The notes beneath the pieces were generated by a model. It was not told where the DNA came from, searched no databases, and saw only the letters and a program-made list of their open reading frames with translations. Made by a program: the position numbers and the translations under genes. From Cenococcum geophilum 1.58 (Eukaryota > Ascomycota > Dothideomycetes > Gloniales > Gloniaceae): DNA of 64,000 nt. Shown piece after piece: positions 1-12,615 of this stretch; position 1 is the first letter of the stretch; each line of letters begins with the position of its first letter. The stretch is taken from NCBI GenBank assembly GCA_001692895.1, contig KV748208.1:1116001-1180000 (forward strand), read 5' to 3'.

Positions 1-636
1 ATTTGGAACTTCTCGCTAATAGTTTTGGGCAAGTCTTCTGAACGTGGATCCGAGCTCACAATAAAAGGTTGCCAAAGAACAACTCCCAGCATGCAGACCC
101 CCAAGCTGTAAATGTCGTTTCTGATTGTGTATTGGCTTTCCACTTTGAGGCTCTGGCGGCTTGGCCGTTGATAGATAGCACATTGCCAATCATCCTCACT
201 GACCCACAGGCTACCCTGTTCGACTTTTCGGACCAAAGTCTAGTCTGTTAAGAACGTGGCTTGGTTGGATATCTTCTCATCGTACCTCCCAGTGACGAGA
301 ATGTTGGGTGGTCGAATGCTTTTATGAACCAATCTCACTCCATGGACGTCCGAGACGGCCCGTGCATGACTCGGTGGCTCAGCGTAGGCTTTTGGTCAAA
401 GCTGAACATGTCTGCTAGGGACCGTCGATAAGAATTCGTAGGGAGCTTGAAGATAATGTTTTACGCGTCGTCAAAAGGATTCTTGCGGTATCCCAGACAT
501 TTCACCTAGCCAATGGACCATAGCAATATCACCTTCATCCAGATTTATATCCTTGAGATGAGCATTGTTGAATGCGGTTTCAAAGAGTAACTTGGCTTTG
601 CTAAAATTGCTTGACAATGAGGTACATACATCGATA
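1..636 (-). pseudogene. Relic of a fungal protein kinase-like gene (partial, cut by window edge)
   Basis: The minus strand gives kinase-like peptides. One reads VHKSIRPPNILV (about 294-330), which resembles the catalytic-loop region of fungal kinase-like domains. Another reads DIYSLGVCMLGVVLW (about 72-116), which resembles the conserved segment after the activation loop. The pieces lie in different frames with stops between them, so the gene is broken. A second ordered piece at 480-635 (FSKAKLLFETAFNN) lies N-terminal to them. The loop has Lys where active kinases have Arg-Asp, so it may already have been a pseudokinase before it decayed. The copia insertion begins next to it at 642. The only forward frame, at 69-251, is antisense to these motifs and is not a gene. 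The assignment rests on motif resemblance only. Confidence 0.5.
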
Positions 637-641
637 GGATG

Positions 642-887
642 TGTTGGCCGCTGAGGTAGCTTTACAGCTAGGGTAATATCAATCTGTGACGACGGCTGTC
701 AGACATCAATATCAGCCTAATTTCGTCTTGTTACACCACCCTCCAGGGACCCCTGTAGGGGGTCAGTTCTCTTATGTATATTAGGGCTCTTAGAGCCACT
801 TTGAATAAAACAGATCAATCGTTCAATTCTGTGTCTTTACCTACCAGCCAGCTTATGTCATTCTTCATAATACCAGCCTGGCTGACA
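642..887 (+). repeat. 5' LTR of outer copia (246 bp)
   Basis: It differs from the 3' LTR at four sites only, all transitions, and in each case the 5' copy carries the T or A. It is preceded by the target duplication GGATG and followed at once by the primer-binding site. Confidence 0.95.
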
Positions 888-901
888 GTTATGAGCCCAG
901 T
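888..901 (+). other. Primer-binding site resembling the half-tRNA-iMet site of copia
   Basis: Directly after the LTR comes GTTATGAGCCCAG. As I recall it, Drosophila copia has GGTTATGGGCCCAG here, which pairs with an internal part of initiator tRNA-Met (priming by a 5' half-tRNA) rather than with the tRNA 3' end. The single G-to-A difference would fit RIP. The match comes from memory of the copia site and was not aligned. Confidence 0.6.
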
Positions 902-1048
902 AACCTTCTAAAGCACCAGCAAGATCTTAGTGGCCAGACAAATACCACTAAGCCTCTTTGAGCATAGTTTGTTATAACATATTGCGTCATTTACACATAA
1001 GCGCGTCTTTTTACATAACCTCTCTTAAGCCTCAAAACAAAAGCCACC

Positions 1049-2911
1049 ATGGCACCCACAACCACAGATTCTACCAATCCTCTTTTACTAACCCAAAAGG
1101 ACTGGCCTTTATAGTTTCAATTTATTTGTTGTAAAACAAGTTTTGCAAAGATCTGGGACTATATTAACCTAGATAAGACAGAAGATAAAATTAAGAAAAA
1201 CACTAAGCCAGATATACCCTTAATAGCAGCAGCTCCTGCAGCGCCAGTAGTAGCCCCTGCAACACCTGCAGCAGCTCCTGCAACCCTAGTAGCAACTCTA
1301 GCATCTACTGGAACAGCTATACCTGGGTTATTAAGTCAACAAGAATAACAAACTCAGCAATCTCTAAAGACATAGAGAATGCTTTTTAAGCTCTACAAAC
1401 TCCAATAACAGGATTACCTAAAACAGGAAGAGAAGCTCTATACATTTATAGCACTCTTATATGCCACCATAGGCACTAACTTCTCTAGGTATTTTAAAAA
1501 CCTTACTATACTATATTCAATTCTAAGACAGCTGAAAAAGGTAGCAAAGCCATCTTAAGCTATACTATAGTAAATGGTATTAAACAATTTCAAGAAACAG
1601 AAATAAGGGCCTAAACGTCAGACACTGGAGTCATGGCTTTAGCTTTATATTACTATTATACAAAATGGTAAAAAGCTAAAGGAAGGGTTAATAAAAACAA
1701 TAAAAAGCAGCATTATATAAGCCTTTGTTTAGGACTATAAGGAGATCTATCCAGCTCTATACCATGCCTTTATCCAGAAGGTAGCAAAGAGGTTAGAGAA
1801 GCTTAAAATAGCAATAATAATTAAGGAATTTAACCTCCTTTATAAGCATCTAAATACAGGACATAACACCTATATTATACTCTTAGGGCAGCTAGCTGCA
1901 GATCTTACAATATTTACCACTTTAGTATTTTCTTAATTACCTAAGATAAAGTATTCTGCTTATAGTTTATTTTATAAATTAAGGAATTACAAGCAGCTGT
2001 TTCAATCTCTTTAAAATCTAAACTTTATACTAAATGACAATTATTTAAGGAAGTATTAAAAATAGCTTAAGGTCCTAATAAATAAGCAGTATTATAATAA
2101 AAGACTTAAGCAGATTAAGCAGGAAGGTCCTAGGTTAAGAATGTCTCTATTAATTTTATTTACTACTAAAAAGATTAAGGATTTAGACTGATTTTAAGTT
2201 ATAGCAGCAGCTATAACAACATCCTTTTTATTATTAATATTATTGCAGGATTATCTAAATCTATTATTAATTAATACCTAGGGGTATAACACTATAGCAG
2301 ACACCTACTTCTATAATAATATTAAATACTTTTATAACTTTAAGCTAAATATATCTATAGCAATAGCTGGAGATTCTAGAGCAGAAATCTATAGATATAG
2401 TAATATTAACTTGGCAATTAAGGTGGGCAAATAATGCCTAACTTGGTATTTAATATTGAAAAACATAGCATATGCTCCCTATTTTTATACTAATCTAATA
2501 TCCGCAACAAAGCTCTACAGAGTTAAAATAATTATTAACTAATCTACAAACTATCTATATTATAAAAATAACAGAAGCCTATTTGGTAACCTTATAGAAT
2601 ATAAAGGTCTTTACCTTATTAATACTATTACCACCTTACCACCTATTTTTACTACCTATACTATATCCACCAAATTCTTTAAGACCTTAGTATATAACAA
2701 AGTATAGCATTAATACTTACTACACTATAATATAGAGTTAGTAGATTATCTGCTAATTACAATAGATAGGGTTAAAGTAGTTAAGACAGACAGAGGAAGG
2801 ACTCTGTACAGTATACTACTATATAAACTATATATTTTAGGGAAGATAATACAGCAGATATCTTATAGGGAATTAGCAAAGGGAACCTACTCTTTTAAAT
2901 ATGTCTACTTT
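1049..2911 (+). pseudogene. Outer copia gag and start of pol (RIP-degraded)
   Basis: An ATG at 1049 opens a frame reading MAPTTTDSTNPLLLTQKDW, followed by an FAKIWDYINLD-type stretch typical of copia Gag. An Ala/Pro-rich tract follows (about 1210-1330). In-frame TAG/TAA codons stand where CAG, CAA or TGG would be expected. Later parts lie in shifting frames and include what looks like protease and pre-integrase sequence. The frame stops at the inner element's target site at 2912. Non-functional. Confidence 0.8.
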
Positions 2912-2916
2912 AATAT

Positions 2917-3088
2917 TGTCGGGAATAAGGCAAGCGGTCGTCACGTGTCATCACGTGTCGCCGCGGCACTAGCGTGGTGAGGAACCTTAGGTTCCTTACC
3001 TACCCCTAATTCTAAACAATAAGCTTTATAACCAACATTTACTATATCTACTTAAGTAGTATTAGTAAGTTACCCTGTAACACCAACA
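2917..3088 (+). repeat. 5' LTR of inner copia (172 bp)
   Basis: By manual alignment it differs from the 3' LTR at 13 sites, all transitions and no transversions. Both copies have mutated sites, so each was hit independently. Confidence 0.93.
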
Positions 3089-3596
3089 CTAATTAGTGGT
3101 TGAATATATAGTTAACCATAGAATAGCAAGGTTTTTAATAGAAGAGACAGTCTCATATAGGGGTGCTATATGCGCTTATATGGAATGGATCCCGGCAATA
3201 CTATACTACCTTAGACTTACGGAAAACTAGTAACAGAAGTGTCACTAAGTACTAGGAGATACTAAGTTACGTTTATCACGCAGAACAACCACGTTTACAA
3301 AGATTTAGTCGAGTACTTTAGGTTAGAAGTGTTACTAAATCTAAAGTCCTAAGTTAACGTCCGAAACGCGTCAAAAATAATACTCTTAACACTCTGCCAC
3401 GTTCCTAGCGGCCCTGCTATGTTAAAATCACGTTAATAACGCGCTCTCTAGCCCTTATACTCTTCTATTAGCATCTAAGGCAGTACTAGCGCGCCCTTAC
3501 CTTATAACAATTTTAGCTCTACCAGACTATTAAAGTTCTGCTAGCACGCTATCCCTATATTCTCGACACTCTCTACACGTCAAATAACTATTATTA

Positions 3597-6500
3597 TGGC
3601 GTTAACCTATCTAAAGAAGTATAAGAAAGATATTAACCCGGAGATATAGGACAGACCTATAACTAACTTTATAACTACTAAGCAAAAGGAGCTAAATGGA
3701 TTCTTATTATACCGCATGGTATACTATAAAGACAGCGAATATAATAACACTATGCTATAGTATTATATAAAGGAGGACTTTATTAGATAGACAAAGGAAA
3801 TATAGGTTCCTATATATAAGGATCTCATATGGGACTTCTGTAACTTCCTTTGGGAGTATAAAGTATTTGTCCCTATAGATAGGGGAGGTATTAGAGATAA
3901 TATTTAGGAGTATATTATTAAAGTAAAAGAAGAACATAAATGGACTCTATAAGAGATTAAACACCAACTACGCACTATAAAGAAGCTTAACTTATAATAG
4001 AATCCAAGCAATACGCCACTAGAGACGTGCTCTAGTTCTATTGCTTTAGAACCCCCTACTTCGCGACTTAATAACCTTTAAACTCTCCTATAGCAAGATC
4101 AAGTACCATACTCTATTCTATTAAACTCTACGTCCCCACTATAGCCTATAATGTAATCCCCACCTCCTTAATCTCTAATACAATCTTAACCTAACCCAGC
4201 GCCACTTAGAGGCATCTTAAAGTTGCTTACGGATCTTACAAAGCTCTATTTAGATTAGGAAAAGAAGTTTAGCAGGGAGCTGTATAATATCCTTAATTTA
4301 AAGCTACATATCTTCTACAACTATTGCTAGAAGGTAGGACTAGAACCTAACTAATATTATAACGCCTATTCCGTCATACTTAAAGGCCGCGCCAGCACCT
4401 TCTACTATAATCATTTGGTAGGAAAAGGGTATAATTTTAACCGTATAATATATAAGTTAAGATACTACTTTAAAACAGAAGAAAATAAGTAATAGTATAT
4501 ATTGGAATAGAGAGAGACTACCTTCCTAAGGATTATTACTACAAACCCAGGTGTTTCTCGGCTTAATTATCTTTAAAAGCTCTTCGATCGACTTTAGATA
4601 ATTTAGCGTAGTTTATTCAAATTATATTAAGAGGACTTTAGCCTACGCGATTAAGTTATTAGTGTATACCAAGGTGTTAAAGAATGCAACCTTACTCTTT
4701 TTAATCCTACAAATACTTATAAAGGAGTGTGTGCTTAATTAAGATCCTCTATCAGCACCGCTCTACGTTTTTAAGAAGTATAGCAATTTAACGCCCAACC
4801 CTAACCTACTTTAATTAACCCAGACGATTAATATAACCATAACTGGACTAATTAAATATATTATAGTAGGGGATACGGCAAAGGGTACAATTAATACCAA
4901 CTATAAGGCAATTATGGAGGTCCTTATAGAGGTTTATTTCAAAGTAATCGCTAAAAAAAGTGTTATATTTATAAGAAGCCAAATTGCTAGTTAACTAGGC
5001 ACCCTCTTAATAGACGAAAAGAGGTATATAACAAGTTTCGCTAGAGTATAAGAAACATCAAAAACTATAAGGTTACTACGGCCTACTTCTAAAGCTTCCT
5101 AGTTTAATATAAAGGTATAGAAGATCTTAAGGGTGAAGTTAATAAGGCTAAACAACTCCTTATAGATATAGAAATTAAGGACTACCCTTCCAACCAATAC
5201 TTTACCAAGTTTAGTAAGGTAGATAGCACACAAACTATCGCTATTCTTAACGACCAATCTACACTTCATTCTATTATAAAGTTAGATGTCTTTAACAAGC
5301 CAAGGAAGAGTTCTACGTTCTTATTTAACGATAAATACTCGGCAAACGTCTTCCATAGTATTATACCAGATACTAGAGCCGCAGAAGTATCTATAGTAGG
5401 AGAACCTTAAGTATAAGCTCTTCAGCAGCTTAATAGCTCTGTTCAGATTAACTAATTAACAGCAGGCTAATATACAATTCGCTTTAGCAAGGGTACTATA
5501 ATCTCTCTCAGCACAATCAAGGTCCAAACCCTATTAGGATATATCATTTTCCACATTATTCCCGCAAACACCCCGTTTCTATTCTATATCCAAGATATAG
5601 ATAAATTAGACGTTAAGCTTAATAACCTTAAGAATATACTTATTTAGGGAGATAATCGGGTGCCCATTATACGTAAGTAGGGTCACCCTTAGTTGCTCCT
5701 TTAACAGCCAGAAAGGAGTATTGCTTAGAGCCACTTAACCAAGTTAGAGCTACATTAACTATACCGTCGTTTTAGCCACCCATCTATTTACTAACTGCTT
5801 AGGGTTCTTCAGCGAGCAGGTTATAAAGTTAAGGTTAAGATAATTAAGCATCTTATAAAGTACTACTATTACTACTAAATAAACCAGAAGTCCCCTAGCC
5901 GATTTAAGTTTACCCTTAAAGATAACTATAACTTTAACTTCTGTATTATTATTAACATTATATATCTTAGCGGCAAGCTAGTACTCTAAGTTATTAACTT
6001 CTTAACATCCTTCTAAGCCACACGCTTCCTAAAGGATATATCAGCTAGGAACATATAAAATACTCTCTAATTATACTAAATTAATGTCTACCTAGGACCC
6101 CCTAATCAAATTATTTATAACACAAAAAGGAACTTCTTATCTATAGAGTTTCGGCAACAGGTAAAGGCAATAGAAATTAAGGTTAAGGAAGTCCCTATTA
6201 AGGCACATAATAGCGTTAAAAAAGTAGAATAATACCATATACCATTACGCCAAGTATATAAGATTATTTCTTCAGAACTAGAGGACGCTAGTAAAGAGCT
6301 TATCTTACAGATAGCTATTAAGGCTATTAATAATTCCGCTAGTCCAGATAGGCTCGTACCTATATTACTAGTCTTTAACGCCTACCCTTAAATAACTAAC
6401 AATTCTCTACTATCTCCCTCTATTATGTAATAAGCTAAGGCTATCTATAAAGCAATAAAGGAGGTATAACGTCTCTACGCCACGCGCTAGGTTAACGACG

Positions 6501-8560
6501 CACTAGGAATAAGAAATGGCCTAAATACCTTAACTACGCTTAATCTGCCGCTCCAATCTAAGGTACGCGTATAGCGTAAAAAGGGAGAATAGTTAGGCCC
6601 ACATAAACTTATTATAATTAATAGTTAAACCTATAATCTCTAGATACCCTATAGACCTACTTAATTCCGCTTAACTATTATTAAGCCCTACTATAAGAAT
6701 AATAGCTCCGAGCCTTTATAGAATGCCCCAGAGGATACCCTAAAGGAGAACCACAATCAACATACTCTAGAAGGCGACAACGATTCTAATATAATTATAG
6801 TAGACGTGCCGCAACCATGACGCGGTAGAGGTCGCCCAAAGGGATTATAGAATTGCCAACATCTTATAGATTTCGAAGAGCTATTTATTACCGCTATTAA
6901 AAGTAAAGACGAGTTATTAATAGCTTTTATAACAGCTAAAGAGAAGGATGACTTTAAGCTCGCAAAACAGCTCTAAAAAAAAGGCCGTATTATAACTCCA
7001 GGAGCTCCTTTTTAAGCATCTAATAAATAGGAGATCAACGGTCTTATTGCGAGAGGAGTCTTTAAATTCAAGAAATATGACCCTACTAAGTTTAATGGAG
7101 TTCGCATCTTTAAGTTAAGAATGGTTAATAAGATTAAGGGTAAAGCTACTAACGCCCTATTTAAGAAATCAAGGCTTATTATCTAAGGTTATAACGATAA
7201 TAGTAAGAAGATAATTCTTATGCAATCTCCTATAATTTAACAAGCTAGTTAGCAAGTTATTATTGCGCTAGCTCCCTCCTTAATAAAGAGTAGAATAGCA
7301 GTTTATTTATAAAATATTACTTAAGCCTATACCCAATTAGAGACGCACCTTTAGCGCTTAATATTGGCATATCTTCCAGAGTAAATTCGCCACCAATATC
7401 CCAAAGATATAATCATGGTTATCCTCAAGCTATTATACGGAATTACAAAGGCAGGAACCCATTAGTGGGCTATTTATAGCAAGTACCACAAAGAGAAGCT
7501 TTTAATAACTACTTCTACGTTTAATCCCTACTTCTTTATTACAACTACGGGAACTCTATTTAGAATTATCGGTATATAAACTAACGATATAATTATCTTA
7601 GGAGATAACCAATTCTTAGCCCTTAAAGAGGATAAGCTAGTAAAGGCAAACCTTATAGCAAAGCCAAAGGAAAGACTTAATTTAATAACACCATTGCTCT
7701 TTAATAGATGCATCCTCTCCCTAAATAAGGATTCCATTGCTTTACGCCAGAAGGGTTAAGGTAAGAAGATCAACGTTATTAATATTAATTCTCTAAAGCA
7801 AGGATACGTGGAGCAACGCGCTTACGGAGCTTATATTACTTCTATCTATTAACCTAAGGCTTCCTTTAATCTCTTTATTGCCGCCTAACACCAGGAACTA
7901 ACTAAGGATAATATTCTTAACCTAAATAAGCGTCTTTCCTAGTAAATAAACTATCTTAATTAAGGACTACTCTACGTGCCTATTAATCTTCCCACCGCTA
8001 AGCTCTTTGTGTTTATTAATAGATCATTCATAAATAATAAAGATTTTAGCTCCTAGCTAGGATATAAGACTATTATCGCGAACAAATCTACCAGAGAGAA
8101 TAACTTCACAATTTACGGCAATCTTATCTATTAGAGCTTAACTAAAAGTAAGCGTATTACTTAAAGCGTTCTAGCATTAGAGATATATAGAATAGTTAGC
8201 GGTGTTAATATAGCAATTACAATTAGAACTACCCTTAAGATAATTATAGATCGACTTAAACTTCCTACTATTCCTACAATTATATGCACTAACTTATATT
8301 CCCTCTATAAGTGTTTAGTTAAGCTTAGTACTATAAAGGAGAAGCGCCTTATAATTAATATTATAGCACTTTAGCAGTCCTACAAGCGTTAAAAACTCTT
8401 TAAGATCTAATAGATTAATAGCCAAGATAACCCGGTAGATATAATAATAAAGATAAACCTAAACAAGGCACTAGAGACGTTTATTAATACAAATACTCTA
8501 TATATACGAGTTAAAGGTTAGGTTAAGAGGGAAATTTAGAGAAGTTAAGATCTTATAGAA
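3597..8560 (+). pseudogene. Inner copia gag-pol (RIP-degraded)
   Basis: An ATG at 3597 starts a Gag-like frame (MALTYLKKYKKDINPE). A protease-like DTRAAEVS occurs near 5370. Integrase and linker sequence follow to about 7050. The RT starts as GVFKFKKYDP near 7060 and continues through RLIIxGYND, a PLYG-type LLYGITKAGTH near 7430 and a TNDIIILGD site near 7590, where an active enzyme would have Asp-Asp. RNase H-like sequence (VFINRSF, NKSTRENNFTIYGN, SVLALEIY) runs from about 8010 to 8480. TAG and TAA replace CAG, CAA and TGG throughout. One 69-codon minus-strand frame at 7528-7737 is antisense and spurious. Confidence 0.88.
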
Positions 8561-8883
8561 CTTTAACCGCCGGTCAAAGTTATCTAATTAGTTAGATTCT
8601 TACTAAGAGCGCCGCGCCTAATTAATTTAGGTAGCGGTGTGGGATTCTGCCGACACTATTTATTAAGCTAGCCAATTAGGATTTTCCATCCCCAGAATAG
8701 AAAATCGCCATTGGCTTGGCTAAGAGCGGTAAGCGGAACTAACATCCTCGCATAAACCCGTACAGATACCTACGCTACCCCTTCCCCTTTATTTCTTCTT
8801 CTTCTTCTCCTTAGCTTTATATCTTTATATAGTAGCAATCTACAAGTATATATAGATAGCAACTATAAAAGAAGAGTTACTAG

Positions 8884-9055
8884 TGTCGGGAATAAGGCAA
8901 GCGGTCATCACGTGTCGTTACATATCGCCGCGGCACTAGCGTAGTAAGGAACCTTAGGTTCCTTACCCACCCCTAATTCTAAACAATAAGCTTTATAACC
9001 AACATTCACTATATCTACTCGAGTAGTATTAGTGAGTTACCCTATAACACCAACA
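8884..9055 (+). repeat. 3' LTR of inner copia (172 bp)
   Basis: It pairs with 2917-3088. The target duplication GATAT follows at 9056-9060. Confidence 0.93.
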
Positions 9056-9060
9056 GATAT

Positions 9061-11900
9061 CATTATAGAGAAAAATAAATTCAATGGAGACACATATGTA
9101 ACTCACTTTTAGTATAATTATATAAAGTACCATTATGCTTTTCCTATTAAGAACTATAAGCAAAAAACACTGCTCCTACTCTTTAAATCAATAATAGCAT
9201 TTATAAAGAAATTTAATGCTTAAAATATTTATATTTAGCATATAAATAAGGAGTAAAGTATAGGTACTAGGGTAAAAAACTTTATCTAGCTTAACAGAGG
9301 TGTTATTAAGCAATTAATACTATATACTCTAGCTCAAAATGGACCTGCAGAGAGGTTAGGGAGAGCCATTTCTAAATAAGTAAGAACTGCTGTCATTAAA
9401 GCAAAGTTACCTATAGATTTATAGCCTAAGTTTATGCTTTTTATAGTGTTTTTATTTAATCAAACTCCTATTAAGTCCATTAACTAGAAGACCCTATTTA
9501 AGATACTTTATAGATAGAAGCTATAGCTAGCAGGACTTTATATAACTAAATCTTTAACCTATATACTTATTAAACATAGCATTCCTAGAAAGGCAAAGTT
9601 TAAGCTATAAGCCTAAATAGGTTATTTTATTAGTATAAAAGCATCAAATATCTATAAAATATAAATACTAACCACCAACTACATTATCTAATTTTATAAT
9701 ATATAAATTAATAAATTAAAGAGATATTAATCTTTTAAAATACTAGAATATCTTATTATTTTACAGGCTTAAAAGGATTGTTTTTAGCAAGTCTAGGACC
9801 TACTAAATAATCTTTAAGATAGCAATAAAGACTAAATGGAGAACTTTGATAAAGAACTGGATATAGGACTGCTGTATTTAGCAAATATTGATATTATTTC
9901 TGTGTTAAAAAGCATTTAGATTTTAATAGAAGAACTCTATTAGCTACCTACCCTAGAGCTAACTCCAGAATTATCTAAACCATTAGTGTCTTTAGCGTCT
10001 TAGCAATTACTATCTACTATAGTATTTACGCCACAGACACTATCTACTACTTAGTTATCTTCTGGAGTTACTAAACTACTATTTGTAGATCCTACACTTT
10101 ATTCCAAACCTTAGATAACAGCAGGCTCATTGTTAGGGGGTAAGAGATATTCTGGCCGTGAAAAGCGACCTATAGTAAAAAAGAAAGATATGCTAAATTA
10201 GGATCTATAATAACAAGCCTTTATGGTTTAAATTAATAATAGTAATAATATTATTAATCTAGATATAACACTATTAGCTTATGCCTTTTATACTACTGCT
10301 ATAAAGATATACAGACATTAAGATAACTTTCCACCACTACTAAAGTTATGGAAAGAGATGCTTAATTATAAGTATGCTATAGAATTCAAGATAGCTGCTT
10401 ACACTAAGATAAAGGCCTTAACTGGAAAGTAGACCTAGGACAAGATATAACTAATTAAAAAGGTCTAGTGACTTCCTACTATATAGGTCTTTATATACAA
10501 GGAAGATTTAGATAGCTTTATTATAAAATTTAAAGCTTATCTAGTTATCTATAAAGACTTTTAGATAGTCTTATAAGAGGAGGTTAAAGCTATAACAGCA
10601 GCCTATTAAACCTTCTATTTACTTTACACTCTTATTGCTGGTTTTAACCTTAATATTATACAGATTAATACTGTAAATGCCTTTATTAACACCTTAGTTA
10701 ACAATAAAGTCTACCTTATTCCCCCTAAGGGTATAGACCTACTACCTGGATTCTCTCTCTGTCTAAGAAAGGCAATGTATAGACTATAGAAATCTCCTAA
10801 ATTATAGTTTTTAGAAATGTCTACTGCTCTATAAAGCATAGGTTTAAAAGTGGTACCAGATAAGCCATGTTTCTATATTTACTTTACTAAACCTATCTTT
10901 ATATTCTTTTACATTGATAACATTTTAATTATAAGACATTTAAGCTGTTATTAGTAAATAAAGGACATCCTAAAGCAGCTATAAGATCAATTTAAAATAC
11001 ACCAAATACCTCAATTTATGTCATTCCTAAATACTTATATTATACAAGATTAACAAAAGGGAAAGCTCTAGCTTTATCTAGATTAGTATCTTAAGAAGCT
11101 AGTCTTAATATACTATTTAGAATATTTAAAGCTATTAGCTACACCACTATTAGGCCAGGAATTGACATTGTATAAGAGAGAAGCTATGCTGAATCAGATA
11201 AAAGGATATTAACACTATGTAGGTTCTGTAATATACCTAGCATCTACTATATAACCAGACATCACTTTTTCTGTTAATAAACTAGCTGAGTTTTTATAAA
11301 ATCTATTATTAGCTTATTTTATAGAGATTAATAGATTACTTATCTAATTTTTATAATACTAAATACCTCACTCTTAAATTCTCTACTATTATGCTATATG
11401 AGATAAACCAAGTTCTAAAAACTACTTCTGATACCAGTTTTACTAATAATACTCCAATATATTAGAGCTCACAGGGCTTCTTAATAAGCTTATTTAATAG
11501 GCCTATAGCATAGCAGGCAACTAGACAAAAGGTAGTTATTAAATCTACTATAGAGGTAGAACTATTGGCTCTCTTGCATATTAGTAGGGAGGTTAAGCAT
11601 ATGGTTTGGATTTTTAAAGCCATTAAATTTGATCTAGAACAAGATGTTATTATTAATTATAATAATTAGTAGTTAGTACAGATCATAACAAAAGAGACCC
11701 CTACAGTATTTATAAAACTCTGACATGTAAATATCCATTAATTCTGGCTTTGCCAAGAGGTCCAAAACAGAAGCTTTGTTGTACAGTGGGTACTGACAAG
11801 TGAGATGGCTGTAAATGGATTAACTAAAGCTCTCTCAAAGCAAAATCATTAAAAGTTCATTAAAATAGTAGGGCTCTGTGATATTAGATATTTAGTCAAT
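9061..11900 (+). pseudogene. Outer copia integrase, RT and RNase H (RIP-degraded)
   Basis: After the inner element the outer pol resumes. Integrase C-terminal half: LAQNGPAERLGRAISK near 9330, then a LFNQTPIKSIN segment. RT: NTVNAFINTLVNNKVYLIPPKG (about 10,665-10,730) corresponds to the DVxxAFLxGxL...YMxQPxG region. KSPKL near 10,790 corresponds to the LKQSPR motif. FFYIDNILII near 10,910 corresponds to YVDDIL with one Asp changed to Asn. RNase H end: DIRYLVN near 11,880, preceded by a GLTKALSKQ-type motif. Many stops, so it is dead. Confidence 0.87.
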
Positions 11901-11991
11901 TAACGCTTGGATAACAGCAAAGCTTACCACCAGCTCATTTATCCTGACTGCCTAATCCGGTAATCCAGCTCTGCCGCTCTATGCCAGATCT

Positions 11992-12000
11992 AAGGGGGTG
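11992..12000 (+). other. Polypurine tract of outer copia
   Basis: The purine-rich AAGGGGGTG directly precedes the 3' LTR, the expected place for the plus-strand priming site of an LTR element. Confidence 0.7.
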
Positions 12001-12246
12001 TGTTGGCCGCTGAGGTAGCTTTACAGCTAGGGTAATATCAATCTGTGACGACGGCTGTCAGACATCAATATCAGCCTAATTTCGTCTTGTTACACCACCC
12101 TCCAGGGACCCCTGTAGGGGGTCAGTTCTCTTATGTATATTAGGGCTCTTAGAGCCACCTTGAATAAAACAGATCAATCGTTCAATTCTGTGTCTCTACC
12201 TACCAGCCAGCTTATGTCATTCTTCGTGATACCAGCCTGGCTGACA
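12001..12246 (+). repeat. 3' LTR of outer copia (246 bp)
   Basis: It pairs with 642-887 with four transition differences. The target duplication GGATG follows at 12247-12251. Confidence 0.95.
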
Positions 12247-12425
12247 GGATGACGAAACCTGTCGGCACGTCCTCCAGGTAATGAAACACACCTTACATGC
12301 CTCGTACCAGTGGAATAAACAGTTGATCGCTTCCGAGAGTTCCGGGCGTGAGGGCTTGCCTATATGAACAGGATAACCTGTACCAAACCCTTGTTAGGCC
12401 CATGCATCCGGCTTTGGCACCAATT
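12247..12425 (-). pseudogene. Relic of a HET-domain gene next to the copia insertion
   Basis: The minus strand reads IGKPSRPELSEAINCLFHWY, then EACKVC and, after a one-base shift, HYLEDVP. This is the central HET block normally seen as [C]IDKxSxxELSEAINSMFxWY...CYxYLxDV (Pfam HET, PF06985). The normal Cys-Ile-Asp is degraded to HIG, and a frameshift follows the second block. The copia element sits right after it, so the rest of the gene was either beyond the insertion or already lost. It is too short to tell whether it was once joined to the kinase-like relic at 1-636. Confidence 0.65.
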
Positions 12426-12615
12426 TGGACTGTGGCTCTGTCACAGTCTCCAAGTGTCATGTGACCGGGCTTAACTTCGGCTCAGCCTCACTGTGAGCTT
12501 CTCAGCCACTCTGCTCTTCAGCTCAACACCCTCCTATTCTGCTATCACCCTCCGAAGGACCCAAGCCGACCTTCCCTCTATTTTCCCAGACACGTTTTCC
12601 TAGTAAATAAAACTG

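Larger units (their letters stand above)
2917..9055 (+). mobile_element. Inner Ty1/copia LTR retrotransposon nested in the outer one
   Basis: This 6.1-kb element has 172-bp LTRs (TGTCGGG...CCAACA). The flanking target sites read AATAT on the left and GATAT on the right, which is one 5-bp duplication with a single RIP-type G-to-A change. The interior is much poorer in CpA and TpG than the host gene islands and carries dozens of stops. Domain order on the plus strand is gag, protease, integrase, RT, RNase H. Its protein differs from that of the outer copia, so it is a separate family. Confidence 0.93.
642..12246 (+). mobile_element. Outer Ty1/copia LTR retrotransposon, interrupted by a second copia
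   Basis: The element is bounded by two 246-bp LTRs that start TGTTGG and end CTGACA. It is flanked by a 5-bp duplication GGATG (637-641 and 12247-12251). Order inside: LTR, a primer-binding site like that of copia, gag from 1049, integrase and RT/RNase H from 9061 to about 11,900, a purine-rich tract, LTR. The order integrase before RT is that of Ty1/copia. A 6.1-kb second copia sits between the 5' part and the integrase core. Removing it leaves about 5.5 kb, a normal copia length. Coding parts carry many TAG/TAA stops consistent with RIP, so the element is dead. The insertion separates relics of minus-strand kinase-like and HET sequences. Confidence 0.93.
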
